A stretch of 42,402 nucleotides of DNA from an uncultured Myxococcaceae bacterium (GCA_945952225.1 CAMFHP010000069.1:1-42402); one strand, 5' to 3'; positions 14,942-24,900 are shown, counted from the stretch's first letter. A program made the numbers and translations. The notes: a model not told the origin generated them from the letters alone.

Positions 14942-15700
14942 TCAGAGGCGGATGTCGGCGGTCGCGCCGAAGGTCAGCACGTCGGGGAGCACCGCCGCGT
15001 TGTCGACCGCCGAGAGGATGCGGTGGTAGCCCGCGTCGAGGCCGAACACGAGGGCCGCGCCGGGGTTCAGGTGGTAGTGCACCTCGACGCCTGCGCGCGC
15101 GCCGAGACCGAAGGCGCTCGCGCTCTCGCGCCCGTCGGGTTCGAACTGCCAGCGGTCGAAGCTCGCGCCGAGCACGGGGCGCACGGTGGCGCCTTCGAGA
15201 AAGCGATGGGCCACTTCGGCGGAGAGCATCCACACGCCGCCCGAGGCGGTGGAGAGCGAGTCGAGGGCGCGGTTCGCGACGCGCGCGCGGAGCCCGAGCT
15301 CCGTGGCGCCGAGACCGAGTCCGAGGTGGAGCTGCCAGGTGCTCGCCGCGCCGCTCTGAAAGCCCGTCATGCCGCCGTAGCCCGCACCGAGGAACACCGA
15401 CGCCCGCGGGTCGCGGCGCTCGGGCGCCTGCGGGTGCGTGGGCGCGTCGGGGCCAGGCTCGCCGTTGGGCGCGACGTGCACCGTGGTGGTGACCGTGGGC
15501 GGGGTCACGTACACCGTGCGAACCACGGGCGGAGGCGGCGGCGAGGGCGGGAGCACCACCACGCGCGGCGGGGGCACATACACCGTCGGCGGCGCGACGA
15601 CGACGCTGCCCACGGGCGTGGCGTAGAGCTCGATGGCCTGCGCCGACGGCGCGAACGCGACGAGGCCGAGGGCGCTGAGAACGAGGGTGTGACGCATCAT
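14942..15700 (-). CDS. Outer-membrane beta-barrel-like protein with proline-rich linker
   Basis: The protein has 252 residues. The signal peptide (residues 1-22, ending FAPSAQA) is followed by a Val/Pro-rich stretch at 30-75 (VYVPPPRVVVLPPSPPPPPV and YVTPPTVTTTVHV). The C-terminal 150 residues alternate hydrophobic and polar residues as beta strands (ASVFLGAGYGGMTGF, WQLHLGLGLGATELGLRARV, VRPVLGASFDRWQF). The last strand, LTFGATADIRL, ends without a terminal aromatic residue. This fits a small OmpA/OmpW-sized eight-strand barrel. The substrate or partner is unknown. The VIT/vWA gene lies 89 bp upstream on the same strand and could be coexpressed, since both products are cell-envelope proteins. 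Confidence 0.65.
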   Translation of the reverse strand: MMRHTLVLSALGLVAFAPSAQAIELYATPVGSVVVAPPTVYVPPPRVVVLPPSPPPPPVVRTVYVTPPTVTTTVHVAPNGEPGPDAPTHPQAPERRDPRASVFLGAGYGGMTGFQSGAASTWQLHLGLGLGATELGLRARVANRALDSLSTASGGVWMLSAEVAHRFLEGATVRPVLGASFDRWQFEPDGRESASAFGLGARAGVEVHYHLNPGAALVFGLDAGYHRILSAVDNAAVLPDVLTFGATADIRL

Positions 15701-15789
15701 CGCGGAGACTCCGTGTGGGGGATGAGAGACGCGGGGCTGTGGGGGTTGTCGAAGCGAGGAACGCTCTGACGGACGAGGCGCGCGAACGG

Positions 15790-18267
15790 TCAGCGGAGGA
15801 ACGATTCGATCTCGCTGTCGGCGGTGTCGGGCTGCGCGGCGCCCACGACGATCACGCGCTGCGCGTCGAGGCGGAAGCGCAGCTCGCGGCCCACGCCGAG
15901 GAGCTCGCGGAGCTCGGGGCGCAGGCGGAGCAGCGTGAAGTAGCTGCGCGAGAGCGCGCGGATGTGGAGCTCGCGGGGAGAGCCCGTGATGCCCTCTTCG
16001 GTCCAGACGTTGGCGCGGAGCACCATCACGCGGCCCGCGACGTAGCGCGAGTTGCCCGCGCCCGTGTCGGCCTGCTGGGCCTCGCGCATCGTGCGGAGCG
16101 TCGAGGCGATGCGACGTCCCGCTTCGCCCGTGGCGTCGACGGAGGGACGCGGTGCGGGTGCGACGGGCATCGAGGGCGTCGCCGTGGGCGCGGTGCTGCC
16201 GTGCGTGGCGCCGCGGTTCACGGCCGTCGCGCCGCCGCCACCGAGCGACTGGAACGCGCCGAAGTCATCGGCCGAGCGCGTGGTGGCAGGCGCTGCCGCG
16301 GCGGGTTCCGCGGGCGGAGGCGCACCGGCGAAGTTGCCCGAGGGCGCAACGCGGCGCGGACGGGGCGCCCCCTGCGCGATGGGCATGTCGACGGGCGTGC
16401 GCATCGGCGGACGACGGAAGCCGCCGATGGGACCGGCGTTGTCGCGCTCTTCGTCGATGGCGACGGGCTGCTCGACGGGCGCGCCCTCGGTCACGAGGTA
16501 GCTGGTGTACGGCGTCACGATGCCGAAGCGGCGCGCGAGCTGGATCACGCTGTCGCGGAGCTCGGGGTTCTCACCGCGCAGACGGATCTCGTCGAGCAGG
16601 TAGCCCGTCTTGCGCGTGGCCCACACGCGGGGAATGAACGCGTTGTTGTCGTCGCGCGCGGGGAGCGTCACGGGCCACTCGAAGGTGCGCGGATCGGCCT
16701 GACCCGCGACGGTGGCGGTGAGCGCGACGTTCGTGCTGCCGGGCGTGCGGTAGCGGCCGGTGACCACGAGCTGCGAGCCGCGGTAGAGCGATCCGAGGTC
16801 GCGGGGATAGAGGTCGTACGCGTCGGCGCCGCGCAGCGCGAGGCGCAGGTCGGCCAGCACCGGGAACGCGATCATGTTGTAGAAGCCCGTGAGGAGCGTG
16901 TTCATCTCCGCGCCCGAGCGGGCGTAGTCGGCGCCGCCGCGGTTCTGCTGCGCGAGCAGGTCGAGGAAGGTGGTGTTCACGTCGTCGCCGAGGCCGAAGG
17001 CGAAGATCTGCGCGGTGCTGTTGTTGCGGTCGCGCACGCTCGTGATGATCCGCTGCACGTCGGTCTCGCCCACCGTGGGCATGCCGTCGGTGAGGAACAC
17101 CACGATGCGCGGCGCACCACGGCGCGCGGGGATCGCGAGGGCCTGCGTGAGCGCCGGCGCGATGGCCGTGCCGCCCGAGGCTTCGAAGGTGTCGACGAAG
17201 CGGCGCGCGCGGGCGCGGTTGTCGGCCGAGGCGCTCAGCGATGCCTCGGAGAGCTGCTCCACGTCGGTGCTGAAGCGCAGGATGTTGAACGTGTCGTCGG
17301 GGTTGAGACGGTCGATCCACGCGCGGAGGGCCTGGCGCGCGTGCTCCATCTTCTCGCCCGCCATGGAGCCCGAGGTGTCGCAGACGAAGAGGATGTCCTT
17401 GCCGATGATCTCGCGCTCGGTCACCTCGGTGCGCGGCGCGACCATCATCATGAAGTAGCCGTCTTCGCCCGCGGGGTGATGCGTGAGCACGCTGAGCCCC
17501 ACGTCACCGTCGGCGACCGTGTAGTAGAGGTCGAAATCGCGGTCGAGGGAGGCGCGTCCCTCTTCGAACCCCACGGTGGCCTGGTGGTCGCCGTGGCGCA
17601 CGGTGTCGATGCGGTGCGAGGGCGAGTACACCGCGCGAATGGGAATGCGCGAGTCGATGGTCGCGCTCAGCGTGAAGTCTTCGAGCGTGCTCGCCTGCGG
17701 CCCCGTGGTGTGCAGCGGATAGCGGTAGTGCAGCGTGCCCGAGGCGTAGTCGAGCGTCTGCGTGAAGCGCAGCTCGATGGTCTGGTCGCCCCGCGCGGGG
17801 ATCGGAAACACCCGCGCGCGAAAGAGGTTCGAGCCCATGTACTCCACGAGGCCCGGGTCCTGGAGGCGCGCGACGATGCCCTCGTAGATGCGACGGGCCT
17901 CGCCCGCCTCGACGACCTGGCCCTCCTGGCGCACGCCGTTGACCGTCATCGCGAAGCCCGACACCGTCGCGCCCTGCGGCAGCGGAAAGATGTACGTCCC
18001 TTCGAGCTGACGGTCGGTGTTGTTGCGAAACACCTGCACCACGCGGGTCTCGGCCACGCGCTCGTGCACGGCCACCGTCACGCGGTGCGAGCGGATCGCG
18101 AGGGGGCCGATGCTCCCGTCGGTGGGGAGCAGCAGGCCCGCGGCGTGGGCGTTGGCGGCCGAGCCGAGCACCGACAGCGCGGCGAGCAGGGCGAGCAGCA
18201 GGAGCCGCGGCAGGGTGAAGGCCGCAAGGCGCGTGCGTCGAAGGCGCAGGGGGTTGTGCGGAGGCAT
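15790..18267 (-). CDS. Exported VIT and von Willebrand factor A domain protein
   Basis: The protein has 825 residues. The signal peptide (residues 10-42) ends SAANAHA. A VIT domain spans about 48-175 (RVVQVFRNNTDRQLEGTYIF, then EAGEARRIYEGIVAR). The vWA domain at about 290-470 has a complete MIDAS: DTSGSMAG, the threonine of the SGGTAIAPAL loop, and FLTDGMP. This region is followed by a beta-rich segment, a Pro/Ala/Gly-rich linker (about 610-715), and a C-terminal globular tail. The family resembles inter-alpha-trypsin inhibitor heavy chain and the bacterial MarTrack/VIT-vWA proteins, which are metal-dependent adhesion or scaffold proteins. A GGAGA ribosome site precedes the ATG. The 125-bp upstream gap (18268-18392) holds no gene. 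Confidence 0.88.
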   Translation of the reverse strand: MPPHNPLRLRRTRLAAFTLPRLLLLALLAALSVLGSAANAHAAGLLLPTDGSIGPLAIRSHRVTVAVHERVAETRVVQVFRNNTDRQLEGTYIFPLPQGATVSGFAMTVNGVRQEGQVVEAGEARRIYEGIVARLQDPGLVEYMGSNLFRARVFPIPARGDQTIELRFTQTLDYASGTLHYRYPLHTTGPQASTLEDFTLSATIDSRIPIRAVYSPSHRIDTVRHGDHQATVGFEEGRASLDRDFDLYYTVADGDVGLSVLTHHPAGEDGYFMMMVAPRTEVTEREIIGKDILFVCDTSGSMAGEKMEHARQALRAWIDRLNPDDTFNILRFSTDVEQLSEASLSASADNRARARRFVDTFEASGGTAIAPALTQALAIPARRGAPRIVVFLTDGMPTVGETDVQRIITSVRDRNNSTAQIFAFGLGDDVNTTFLDLLAQQNRGGADYARSGAEMNTLLTGFYNMIAFPVLADLRLALRGADAYDLYPRDLGSLYRGSQLVVTGRYRTPGSTNVALTATVAGQADPRTFEWPVTLPARDDNNAFIPRVWATRKTGYLLDEIRLRGENPELRDSVIQLARRFGIVTPYTSYLVTEGAPVEQPVAIDEERDNAGPIGGFRRPPMRTPVDMPIAQGAPRPRRVAPSGNFAGAPPPAEPAAAAPATTRSADDFGAFQSLGGGGATAVNRGATHGSTAPTATPSMPVAPAPRPSVDATGEAGRRIASTLRTMREAQQADTGAGNSRYVAGRVMVLRANVWTEEGITGSPRELHIRALSRSYFTLLRLRPELRELLGVGRELRFRLDAQRVIVVGAAQPDTADSEIESFLR

Positions 18268-18392
18268 GGGTCGAATCTCCTCGTGCGGGGAGCGCGTACG
18301 GACGGATCAACGCGCGCGACGGTTCCCGCTTACAGACCCTTCAACACCGTCGGGCGTTGGGGCCGCGAAGGGATGCGGGCCACAACACCCGC

Positions 18393-19505
18393 TCAGCCCT
18401 GCGCAAAGGGCCAGCGCGGGGGTGACGGGTTCTGCGCGCGGTGCCGGAGCAGATGGTCCGCGAGCACGCAGGCCACCATGGCCTCGCCCACGGGCACCGC
18501 GCGGATGCCCACACACGGATCGTGGCGACCGCGGGTCTGCACCGTGGTCTCGTGGCCCGCGCGGTCGACGGTCTCGACCGGGGTGTAGATCGACGACGTG
18601 GGCTTCACCGCGAAGCGCAGCACCACGGGCTGCCCCGTCGAGATGCCCCCGAGAATGCCCCCGGCGTGGTTGCTCAGAAACGTGGGCCCTTCATCCCCCG
18701 CGCGCATCGCGTCGGCGTTCTCGTCGCCCGTGCGCGACGCGGCCGCGAAGCCGTCGCCGATCTCCACGCCCTTCACCGCGTGGATGCCCATGATCGCCGC
18801 GGCGAGGTCGGCGTCGAGGCGTCCGTACATCGGCGCGCCGAGGCCCACGGGAACGCCTTCGGCCACCACCTCGATCACCGCGCCCACCGAGGTTCCGCGC
18901 TTGCGGATGCCGTCGAGAAACGCTTCGTAGAAGGGCACCCGCGCGGCGTCGGGGCAGAAGAACGGGTTGTTCGCGGTCTCGTCCCAGCGCCAGTTCGCGC
19001 GGTCGATCGCGTGGGGACCGAGCTGCACGAGCGCGCCGCGGATGGTCACCCCGTCGAGCACGCGCCGCGCGATGGCCCCCGCCGCCACACGCGCCGCGGT
19101 CTCACGCGCCGACGAGCGCCCGCCGCCGCGGTGGTCACGGAGCCCGTACTTGGCCTCGTACACGTAGTCCGCGTGGCCGGGGCGATAGGTGTCTTCGAGG
19201 TTGCCGTAGTCCTTCGAGCGCGCGTCGATGTTGTCGATCAGCACGGTGATCGGTGCCCCCGTGGTGCGCTGCACGCCGTCGCGTCCCGTGAAGACCCCCG
19301 AGACGAGGCGCGCGGTGTCGGGCTCCTGACGCTGCGTGGTGAAGCGCGACTGACCGGGACGCCGTCGGTCGAGGTCACGTTGTACGTCGTCGGCGGTGAG
19401 CGCGAGGCCCGGCGGACACCCGTCGACCACACATCCGATCATCGGGCCGTGGCTCTCGCCGAAGGTCGTGACGCGAAACAGATGCCCGAAGGTGTTGTGC
19501 GACAT
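18393..19505 (-). CDS. aroC: Chorismate synthase
   Basis: The protein has 370 residues, within the family's normal range. It catalyses the last shikimate-pathway step, conversion of 5-enolpyruvylshikimate-3-phosphate to chorismate, using reduced FMN. Signatures are GESHG at 16-20, the phosphate-binding [17 protein letters not shown] block, [22 protein letters not shown] at 130-136, and [25 protein letters not shown] near 290-315. It is a cytoplasmic homotetramer in known cases. It is surrounded by unrelated envelope genes, so it is not in an aro operon here. No SD-like sequence stands out; the AT-rich motif at 19568-19584 may be part of its promoter. Confidence 0.96.
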   Translation of the reverse strand: MSHNTFGHLFRVTTFGESHGPMIGCVVDGCPPGLALTADDVQRDLDRRRPGQSRFTTQRQEPDTARLVSGVFTGRDGVQRTTGAPITVLIDNIDARSKDYGNLEDTYRPGHADYVYEAKYGLRDHRGGGRSSARETAARVAAGAIARRVLDGVTIRGALVQLGPHAIDRANWRWDETANNPFFCPDAARVPFYEAFLDGIRKRGTSVGAVIEVVAEGVPVGLGAPMYGRLDADLAAAIMGIHAVKGVEIGDGFAAASRTGDENADAMRAGDEGPTFLSNHAGGILGGISTGQPVVLRFAVKPTSSIYTPVETVDRAGHETTVQTRGRHDPCVGIRAVPVGEAMVACVLADHLLRHRAQNPSPPRWPFAQG

Positions 19506-19567
19506 GGGCGCGCGGAGTGTCGGCGCGAGGGGCCCGCGCGGTCAACGCACACGACCGCGCAGAGGAT

Positions 19568-19584
19568 CTATTTTCAAGGCGTTT
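19568..19584 (-). promoter_or_regulatory. AT-rich motif AAACGCCTTGAAAATAG, copy 2
   Basis: On the minus strand this reads AAACGCCTTGAAAATAG, overlapping the stop of the AgmX-type gene and lying 62-79 nt before aroC. It differs from copy 1 at 14904-14921 by one substitution and one inserted A. Confidence 0.35.
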
Positions 19585-21004
19585 CGCGCGAGAGCGAGAA
19601 GGGGTACGTCACCCCCACGACCGTGTCGCCCGTCGCGGGAAAGCGCCACCGTCGCACCGCGTCGGCCACGCAGTCGCCGAGCGAGTCGACGCCCGTGTCG
19701 TTGCCCTCGGCGCGCGCCGTGACCACCGAGCCTTCGACGCCCACGACCCATCGGAGCGTGACCGTTCCCTCGGCGGAGGGGTTGAGCGCGAGGGCGCGCT
19801 CGTAGCAGTGGCGCACCTGCCCGAGGTTGGCCCGCACCACCCGTCGCACCGCGCTCGGGTCGAGGAGCGTGGTGGTCACGGGCTCGCAGTGTCCCGTGCG
19901 CGCCCAGTCTTCGTCGCGTGCGTTGCACACCGTCGGTCGGCCCTGCGTGGCGCGTCCCATCTGGGCGCTCACCGCGCGCGAAGTGACCGCGCCGCCGCGC
20001 ATGGGAAGGCCGGCGCAGCCGCATCCCCAGCCGCCCTGTCCGAGGCCCTGTCCCTCGTTGCGCTGGTCGCCGTGACCGCGCGTGACGAGGCGCCCGAGGC
20101 CCACCGTGCCCTCGCCCGATCCGCCGCCGCCGAAGCCCGTGCCGAGGAGCCCGAAGCCGTTGTCGCCGCGGGCCTCGCCGATCGTGTCGCCGTACATGTT
20201 CCCGGTCTGCGGCACCGCGTCCTGCGTCGTCGCGTCGGGCATGAACCGGGCGATCGGAAGGCCCAGGACGAGCGGGCCGTTGGGGTGCGTCTCGGAGCGC
20301 ATCAGCGGCGACACGTAGGGTGCGCCATGCGCAGGCAGGTCGCGCCTCGATGGACGATCGCGCCAGCGGCGGTTGAGCGCGCTCCGATCGCGACGGCCCA
20401 TGCGCCCCTCGTCGTTCGGCGCGCGGGTGCCGCGGCCGCCCTCGGACACGCCGTCGGTCTGCGCGTGAAAGGGCACCTCGGCGCGCGTCGCGCTCGCGTG
20501 GAGATGCGCGGAGATCCACGTCGAGCGGTCGTCGCGCACGAGCCACGCGGGGTCGTCGTCGTGACGCACCGTCGTGAGCGCCGCGGTGCACGCGAACGAG
20601 ACCAGCAGCGCGGCGGAGAGAAAACGCGCGCGACGCGGCGGCGGAAGCTTCGGCGCGCGCGGCACCCGACGGAGTTCGAAGCGCACCACGCCCACCGAGA
20701 GCGAGGCGGGCGCGTCGAGGTCGAAGGGCGGCGCGTCGAGGGGCGTGACGCGCACCGACGTGCCGCGCACGGTCACCAGCGCGTGCGGGGCTGCGGACAG
20801 GTCGGGCACCGCGAGGTGGTGCGGTGACGGAGACGGTCCGTCGGAGAGGGTGAAGCGGTCGCCGTCGTCGAGGTGCGACACGAGGAGGACGGTGTCGTCG
20901 TGCCAGAGGGCGCGCACTTCGACGATCGGGTCGGTGGAGGGCAGCGCCGCGTCGGGCGCGTGGGGCGTGCGGTAGGCCGTCGTGGGGCGTGCGGGCGCGT
21001 GCAT
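19574..21004 (-). CDS. AgmX/PglI C-terminal domain protein (TonB-like)
   Basis: The protein has 476 residues from the ATG at 21004; the frame stays open upstream across the opposite-strand gene, but that part has only antisense composition. Residues 25-125 form a beta-rich cytoplasmic region of the FHA-like or accessory type (VEVRALWHDDTVLLVSHL). One TM helix follows at about 140-160 (FLSAALLVSFACTAAL). A long Gly-rich periplasmic linker (GFGGGGSGEGTVGLG) leads to the AgmX/PglI C-terminal domain at about 375-476 (VRRVVRANLGQVRHCYERAL, GTVTLRWVV, RRWRFPATG). Family members AgmX/GltJ belong to the myxobacterial gliding-motility and focal-adhesion trans-envelope machinery; many paralogues exist with unknown roles. 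Confidence 0.8.
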   Translation of the reverse strand: MHAPARPTTAYRTPHAPDAALPSTDPIVEVRALWHDDTVLLVSHLDDGDRFTLSDGPSPSPHHLAVPDLSAAPHALVTVRGTSVRVTPLDAPPFDLDAPASLSVGVVRFELRRVPRAPKLPPPRRARFLSAALLVSFACTAALTTVRHDDDPAWLVRDDRSTWISAHLHASATRAEVPFHAQTDGVSEGGRGTRAPNDEGRMGRRDRSALNRRWRDRPSRRDLPAHGAPYVSPLMRSETHPNGPLVLGLPIARFMPDATTQDAVPQTGNMYGDTIGEARGDNGFGLLGTGFGGGGSGEGTVGLGRLVTRGHGDQRNEGQGLGQGGWGCGCAGLPMRGGAVTSRAVSAQMGRATQGRPTVCNARDEDWARTGHCEPVTTTLLDPSAVRRVVRANLGQVRHCYERALALNPSAEGTVTLRWVVGVEGSVVTARAEGNDTGVDSLGDCVADAVRRWRFPATGDTVVGVTYPFSLSRETP

Positions 21005-21157
21005 GGGAAGGGCCCTGACCGCGGGCGGTGACGGGAGTTCCAGACCTCTGCGCGCGCGGGGAATTTCGTCGGCGACGCGCTTGGTGACCGGACTTCGATG
21101 CGGCGATACTCGCGAGGCGCCGCACGGCCCGCGCGCGCAAGGAGACGACGTCTGCCC

Positions 21158-22990
21158 ATGCGACCTCCCCATGAAGCGCCTCCGTCGACACGACGCGACG
21201 CGCACCGCCTTCTCGACCGCGCCGCCCTGCTCGTGATGAGCGCGGTGTGCCTTGCCTCCTGTGCGGATTCCTCGTCGATTCCGTCGGCGCAGAACGGCCC
21301 TGCGAACGCGGCCGACGGCGGCGCGCTCGACGGCGCGACCAGCTTCGTGCCAGGCCCCGTCGTAGCGACCGGCAACCCTCCGCCCCTCAGCGGCGGCACG
21401 CTTGCGATCACCGCCGACGACCGCTTCGCCGTCGCCTCGGACCCCGACGGAGACCGCGTGGTGCTCACGGAGATCGACACCGGGAACGTGCGCACCGTCG
21501 CGCTCTCCGCGGGCGACGAACCCGGCCGCGTCGCCGTCGACGACCGCGGACACGCCTTCGTGGTGCTGCGTCGCGGACGCTCCGTGGCCACCGTCGACGT
21601 GGCCTCGGCCGCGGTGATCGCGCGCCGCGACGTGTGCGCGAACCCGCGCGGCATCGTGTGGGATGCGCGCTCCGACAGCCTCCACGTGGCCTGCATGGAT
21701 GGCGAGCTCGTGACGCTCCCCGCGGGCGAAGGATCTCCGACGCGACGGCTCCAGCTCGCCGACGACCTGCGCGACGTGCTCGTGGTGAACGACGAGCTCT
21801 GGGTCACGCGCTTTCGCAGCGCCGCGGTGCTCACCGTCGCGAACGACGGCACCGTGCGCACGCGCGACGACGTGAACCGCGCGGCCCCCGACCGCACCTC
21901 GGGCCTCGCGTGGCGCACCGTCGTGTCGGGTCGACGCGCGTGGATGCTCCACCAGAGCACGGGGCCCACGCCCACCATTCGCGTCGCGCTCCCGGGGTAC
22001 TACCAGCCCGCGGAGACGCTGGTGTGTCCGGGCCTCGAAGGCATCGTGCGCCCCTCGCTCACGCAGCTCGGTGACGCGCCCCTCGCGCTGCCCGCGGTGC
22101 CCGACGCGGCCCTCGCCGTCGACCTCGACGTGTCGCCCGACGGAACGCGCATCGCCCTCGCGATTCCCGGCAACTACGGCGCGACGCGCGGACAGCTCGT
22201 CGAGCTCGCCACGTCGCAGCCCACGTGTCTGCGCATCCAGCGCGGGCAGCGCGTGGCCGAGGGACAGGTCGTGGCCGTGCGGTACCGCCGCGACGGCACG
22301 CTCCTCGCGCAGACGCGCGCGCCGACAGGGCTCTACCTCTCGAACGCGGGGCGCTTCGTTCCGTGGGGCGGGCCGCTCATCGACCACTCGGGGCACCAGC
22401 TCTTTCACACGAACCCCACGGGCCTGGTGACCTGCGCGAGCTGTCACGCCGAGGGCGGCGACGACGGCCGCGTGTGGACCTTCGACGTCGGCGCCCGACG
22501 CACGCCCCATCTCCGCGGCGGCCTCCTCGGCACCGAGCCCTTCCACTGGAGCGGCGACCTCCGTGACTTCCGCGCGCTCGTCGCCGAGGTGATGGTGCGG
22601 GGCATGAACGCGCCGACGCCCGACGCAGCCCACGCCGACGCGCTCGCCGCGTGGCTCGACGCGCAGCCCGCCCATCGCACGCCCGACGTCGACAGCGCCT
22701 CGGCGGCGCGCGGCGACGCGATCTTTCACAGCCTCGAAACGGGCTGCGGCGGGTGCCACGCGGGCGCGAAGACCACGAACAACCAGAGCGTCGACGTGGG
22801 CACGGGCGGACGCTTTCAGGTGCCCTCGCTGCGCGGCCTCGCGGCGCGCGGGCCGTACCTCCACGACGGATGCGCGGCCACGCTCCGCGACCGCTTCTCG
22901 ACCTGCGGCGGCGGCGATCGCCACGGACGCACCTCGCACCTCACCGCGGGTCAGCTCGACGACCTCGTGAACTACCTCCGCACGCTGTGA
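21158..22990 (+). CDS. Beta-propeller lipoprotein with two haem c sites
   Basis: The protein has 610 residues from the ATG at 21158; the frame continues 20 codons upstream, but this start places the signal peptide best. The lipobox is LASC with Cys35, preceded by RAALLVMSAV. Residues 60-400 have YVTN/NHL-like propeller repeats (GGTLAITADDRFAVASDPDG, DEPGRVAVDDRGHAFVV, ANPRGIVWDARSDSLHVAC). Two haem-binding CXXCH motifs follow: CASCH at 426-430 and CGGCH at 530-534. The C-terminal segment (GGRFQVPSLRGLAARGPYLHDG, then LTAGQLDDLVNYL) resembles di-haem cytochrome c peroxidase/MauG proteins. It is probably a periplasmic or surface oxidoreductase. It is coupled to the FG-GAP lipoprotein gene by a GTGA overlap. 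Confidence 0.82.
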   Translation: MRPPHEAPPSTRRDAHRLLDRAALLVMSAVCLASCADSSSIPSAQNGPANAADGGALDGATSFVPGPVVATGNPPPLSGGTLAITADDRFAVASDPDGDRVVLTEIDTGNVRTVALSAGDEPGRVAVDDRGHAFVVLRRGRSVATVDVASAAVIARRDVCANPRGIVWDARSDSLHVACMDGELVTLPAGEGSPTRRLQLADDLRDVLVVNDELWVTRFRSAAVLTVANDGTVRTRDDVNRAAPDRTSGLAWRTVVSGRRAWMLHQSTGPTPTIRVALPGYYQPAETLVCPGLEGIVRPSLTQLGDAPLALPAVPDAALAVDLDVSPDGTRIALAIPGNYGATRGQLVELATSQPTCLRIQRGQRVAEGQVVAVRYRRDGTLLAQTRAPTGLYLSNAGRFVPWGGPLIDHSGHQLFHTNPTGLVTCASCHAEGGDDGRVWTFDVGARRTPHLRGGLLGTEPFHWSGDLRDFRALVAEVMVRGMNAPTPDAAHADALAAWLDAQPAHRTPDVDSASAARGDAIFHSLETGCGGCHAGAKTTNNQSVDVGTGGRFQVPSLRGLAARGPYLHDGCAATLRDRFSTCGGGDRHGRTSHLTAGQLDDLVNYLRTL

Positions 22991-24900
22991 CCGCTCGCGC
23001 CGCGTCGCTCCTCGCGCTCGTCGCCGCCGCGTGCACGTCGATGGAGGTGCCGCCGTCGCCGGTCGTGCGCCGCGCCGACGCCTCCTCCGACGTCTCCGTC
23101 GACGGGTCGTCGCCCGATGCTTCCGTGGTCGATGCGGCGCGCGCGGATGCCTCCGAGGCCGCGGTCGCCGACAGCGCCGTCGACGCGCCCGAGGTGCCGC
23201 CCGTGGAGGTCTGCAACGGCCTCGACGACGACGGCGACGGCACCTTCGACGAGGGCTCGTGCCCCGAGTCCTACGCGTGCGCCAACGCCGCGCGCTGCAC
23301 CTGCGCGACGTGGTGGACGCGCTGCGCGAACGCCTGCATCGACACCGCGACCAGCGCCGCGAACTGCGGCGCGTGCGGCAACGCCTGCGCCGCGGGGAGG
23401 CTCTGCGTGGCGGGCGAGTGCGCGACGCAATGCGGAGAGAGCGCGACGATCCAGCGCTGCGGATCACAGTGTGTGAACGTGCAGACGAACCCGCTGCACT
23501 GCGGCGGCTGCGGGCTCCGCTGCGACGCGCCGTTGCGCTGTGTGGCGGGCGCGTGTGTGGCGACGCCCGTGGTGCCCTTCGAAGGCGCGCGCGTCGGCGC
23601 ACGGACGCCCACGTTCCGATGGAGCGCGGGCGCGGGCACGGTGGAGGTCTGCGCCGAACGCGCCTGCACGCGGGTCGTCGCGAGTGTGACGGGTGACGGA
23701 CGCGCGCAGCTCGGCACCTCGCTCGCGCCGGGCGTCTGGTACTGGCGCGTGCGCACGGCGGCGGGGAGCGCCTCGCGCGTGGTGGGCTTCCGCGTCGACG
23801 CGCGCACGGCCCCGCGCAACGGGTTGCTGGCCCCCGGCACCGACCTCAACGGCGACGGCCTCGACGACCTGCTCGTGACCGAAGGGACGCGCAGCGTGCT
23901 GCTCTTTCCCGGTGCGCGCGGTCGCCTCGCAGCGTTGCCCACGCGGCGCTTCACGCTGGGCGCCGAGACCGTCGACGACGTGAGCCTCCGTGCGATGGGC
24001 GATCCCGACCGCAACGGCGTGTGCGACGTGAGCGTGCTGCGCGGCGCGAGCGCGCGTCTGTGGGGCGGCATCGGCGATGCGCGCGTGACGCTCGAAGGGG
24101 TCACGCCCACGCGACGCGACCTTCCCGTGTTCGACTTCGACCTCGATGGCGCCTCCGACTGGCTCGTGCTCGATGGAACGTCTCCGACGATTCAGTTCAC
24201 GCGCGACGTGATGCCCGTCGACGCGCCCTTCACCCGCGCGGGCTACACGGGTCGCAGCGAGACGCTCGCGGTGGTGGGCGACGTGAACGGCGACGACGCG
24301 CTCGACGTGGCGCTCGGTGCGCCCGACGTGTTTCCTCCGCGGGTCTACGTGCTCCTCGCGGGGAGCGCGACGACGGCGCGCAGCGTGACGCTGCCGCTTC
24401 CGCCTCGCACGACGGGCTTCGGCGCGTCGGTGGCGCCCGCGGGCGACCTCAACGGCGACGGCTACGCCGACCTGCTCGTGGCGCTGCGTCCGTGGGGAAG
24501 CGCCGTGTACCTCGGCGGCCCCGACACGCTCACGCTGCTTCGTGTGCTGCGCGCACCCGACGACGGCGACCTGCTCGCATCTGCCGCGGGCGACGTCGAC
24601 GGCGACGGGTTCTACGACCTCGCGGTGCTCCCGCGCGGCACCGACGCCGTGCTGCTCTACCGCGGCGCGCCGGGCGGACTCGTCGATGCGCCCTACCCCG
24701 TCGAGGGCATCGGCTGGCGCTACGTCGAGTCGCTCACGGCCGCGGGCGACCTCGATGGCGACGGCTACGACGACCTCGCGGCGACGGCTCCCTCGCAGGG
24801 CATCGTGTACGCGGTGTACGGCCACCGCAGCACGCCGTGGACGCGCGCCGACACGCTCCGCGGAGACGCCGCGGCGGAGTTCGGTCGCCTCGCGCTCTGA
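22987..24900 (+). CDS. FG-GAP repeat lipoprotein with MopE-like and Stig1-like cysteine motifs
   Basis: The protein has 637 residues and a GTG start at 22987 inside the preceding stop (GTGA). The signal peptide ends at Cys16 (LVAAAC). A 55-residue Asp/Ala/Ser linker leads to CNGLDDDGDGTFDEG at about 76-90, the putative metal-binding motif found in MopE and many myxobacterial surface proteins. A Cys-rich Stig1-like segment (TAANCGACGNAC and NPLHCGGCGLRCDAPLRC) follows. From about residue 290 to the end there are VCBS/FG-GAP repeats with Ca-binding loops (DLNGDGLDDLLV, DVNGDDALDVAL, DLNGDGYADLLV, DVDGDGFYDLAV, DLDGDGYDDLAA), an integrin-alpha-like propeller. It is probably a calcium-dependent surface protein that works with its coupled haem-lipoprotein neighbour. 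Confidence 0.85.
   Translation: MTARAASLLALVAAACTSMEVPPSPVVRRADASSDVSVDGSSPDASVVDAARADASEAAVADSAVDAPEVPPVEVCNGLDDDGDGTFDEGSCPESYACANAARCTCATWWTRCANACIDTATSAANCGACGNACAAGRLCVAGECATQCGESATIQRCGSQCVNVQTNPLHCGGCGLRCDAPLRCVAGACVATPVVPFEGARVGARTPTFRWSAGAGTVEVCAERACTRVVASVTGDGRAQLGTSLAPGVWYWRVRTAAGSASRVVGFRVDARTAPRNGLLAPGTDLNGDGLDDLLVTEGTRSVLLFPGARGRLAALPTRRFTLGAETVDDVSLRAMGDPDRNGVCDVSVLRGASARLWGGIGDARVTLEGVTPTRRDLPVFDFDLDGASDWLVLDGTSPTIQFTRDVMPVDAPFTRAGYTGRSETLAVVGDVNGDDALDVALGAPDVFPPRVYVLLAGSATTARSVTLPLPPRTTGFGASVAPAGDLNGDGYADLLVALRPWGSAVYLGGPDTLTLLRVLRAPDDGDLLASAAGDVDGDGFYDLAVLPRGTDAVLLYRGAPGGLVDAPYPVEGIGWRYVESLTAAGDLDGDGYDDLAATAPSQGIVYAVYGHRSTPWTRADTLRGDAAAEFGRLAL

Noticed and set aside
21005-23602. 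Minus-strand continuation of the AgmX-type frame, adding over 860 residues
   Set aside because: The added part is Arg/Ala/His-rich, lies opposite the haem and FG-GAP lipoprotein genes, and has no domain; it is a high-GC antisense artefact.
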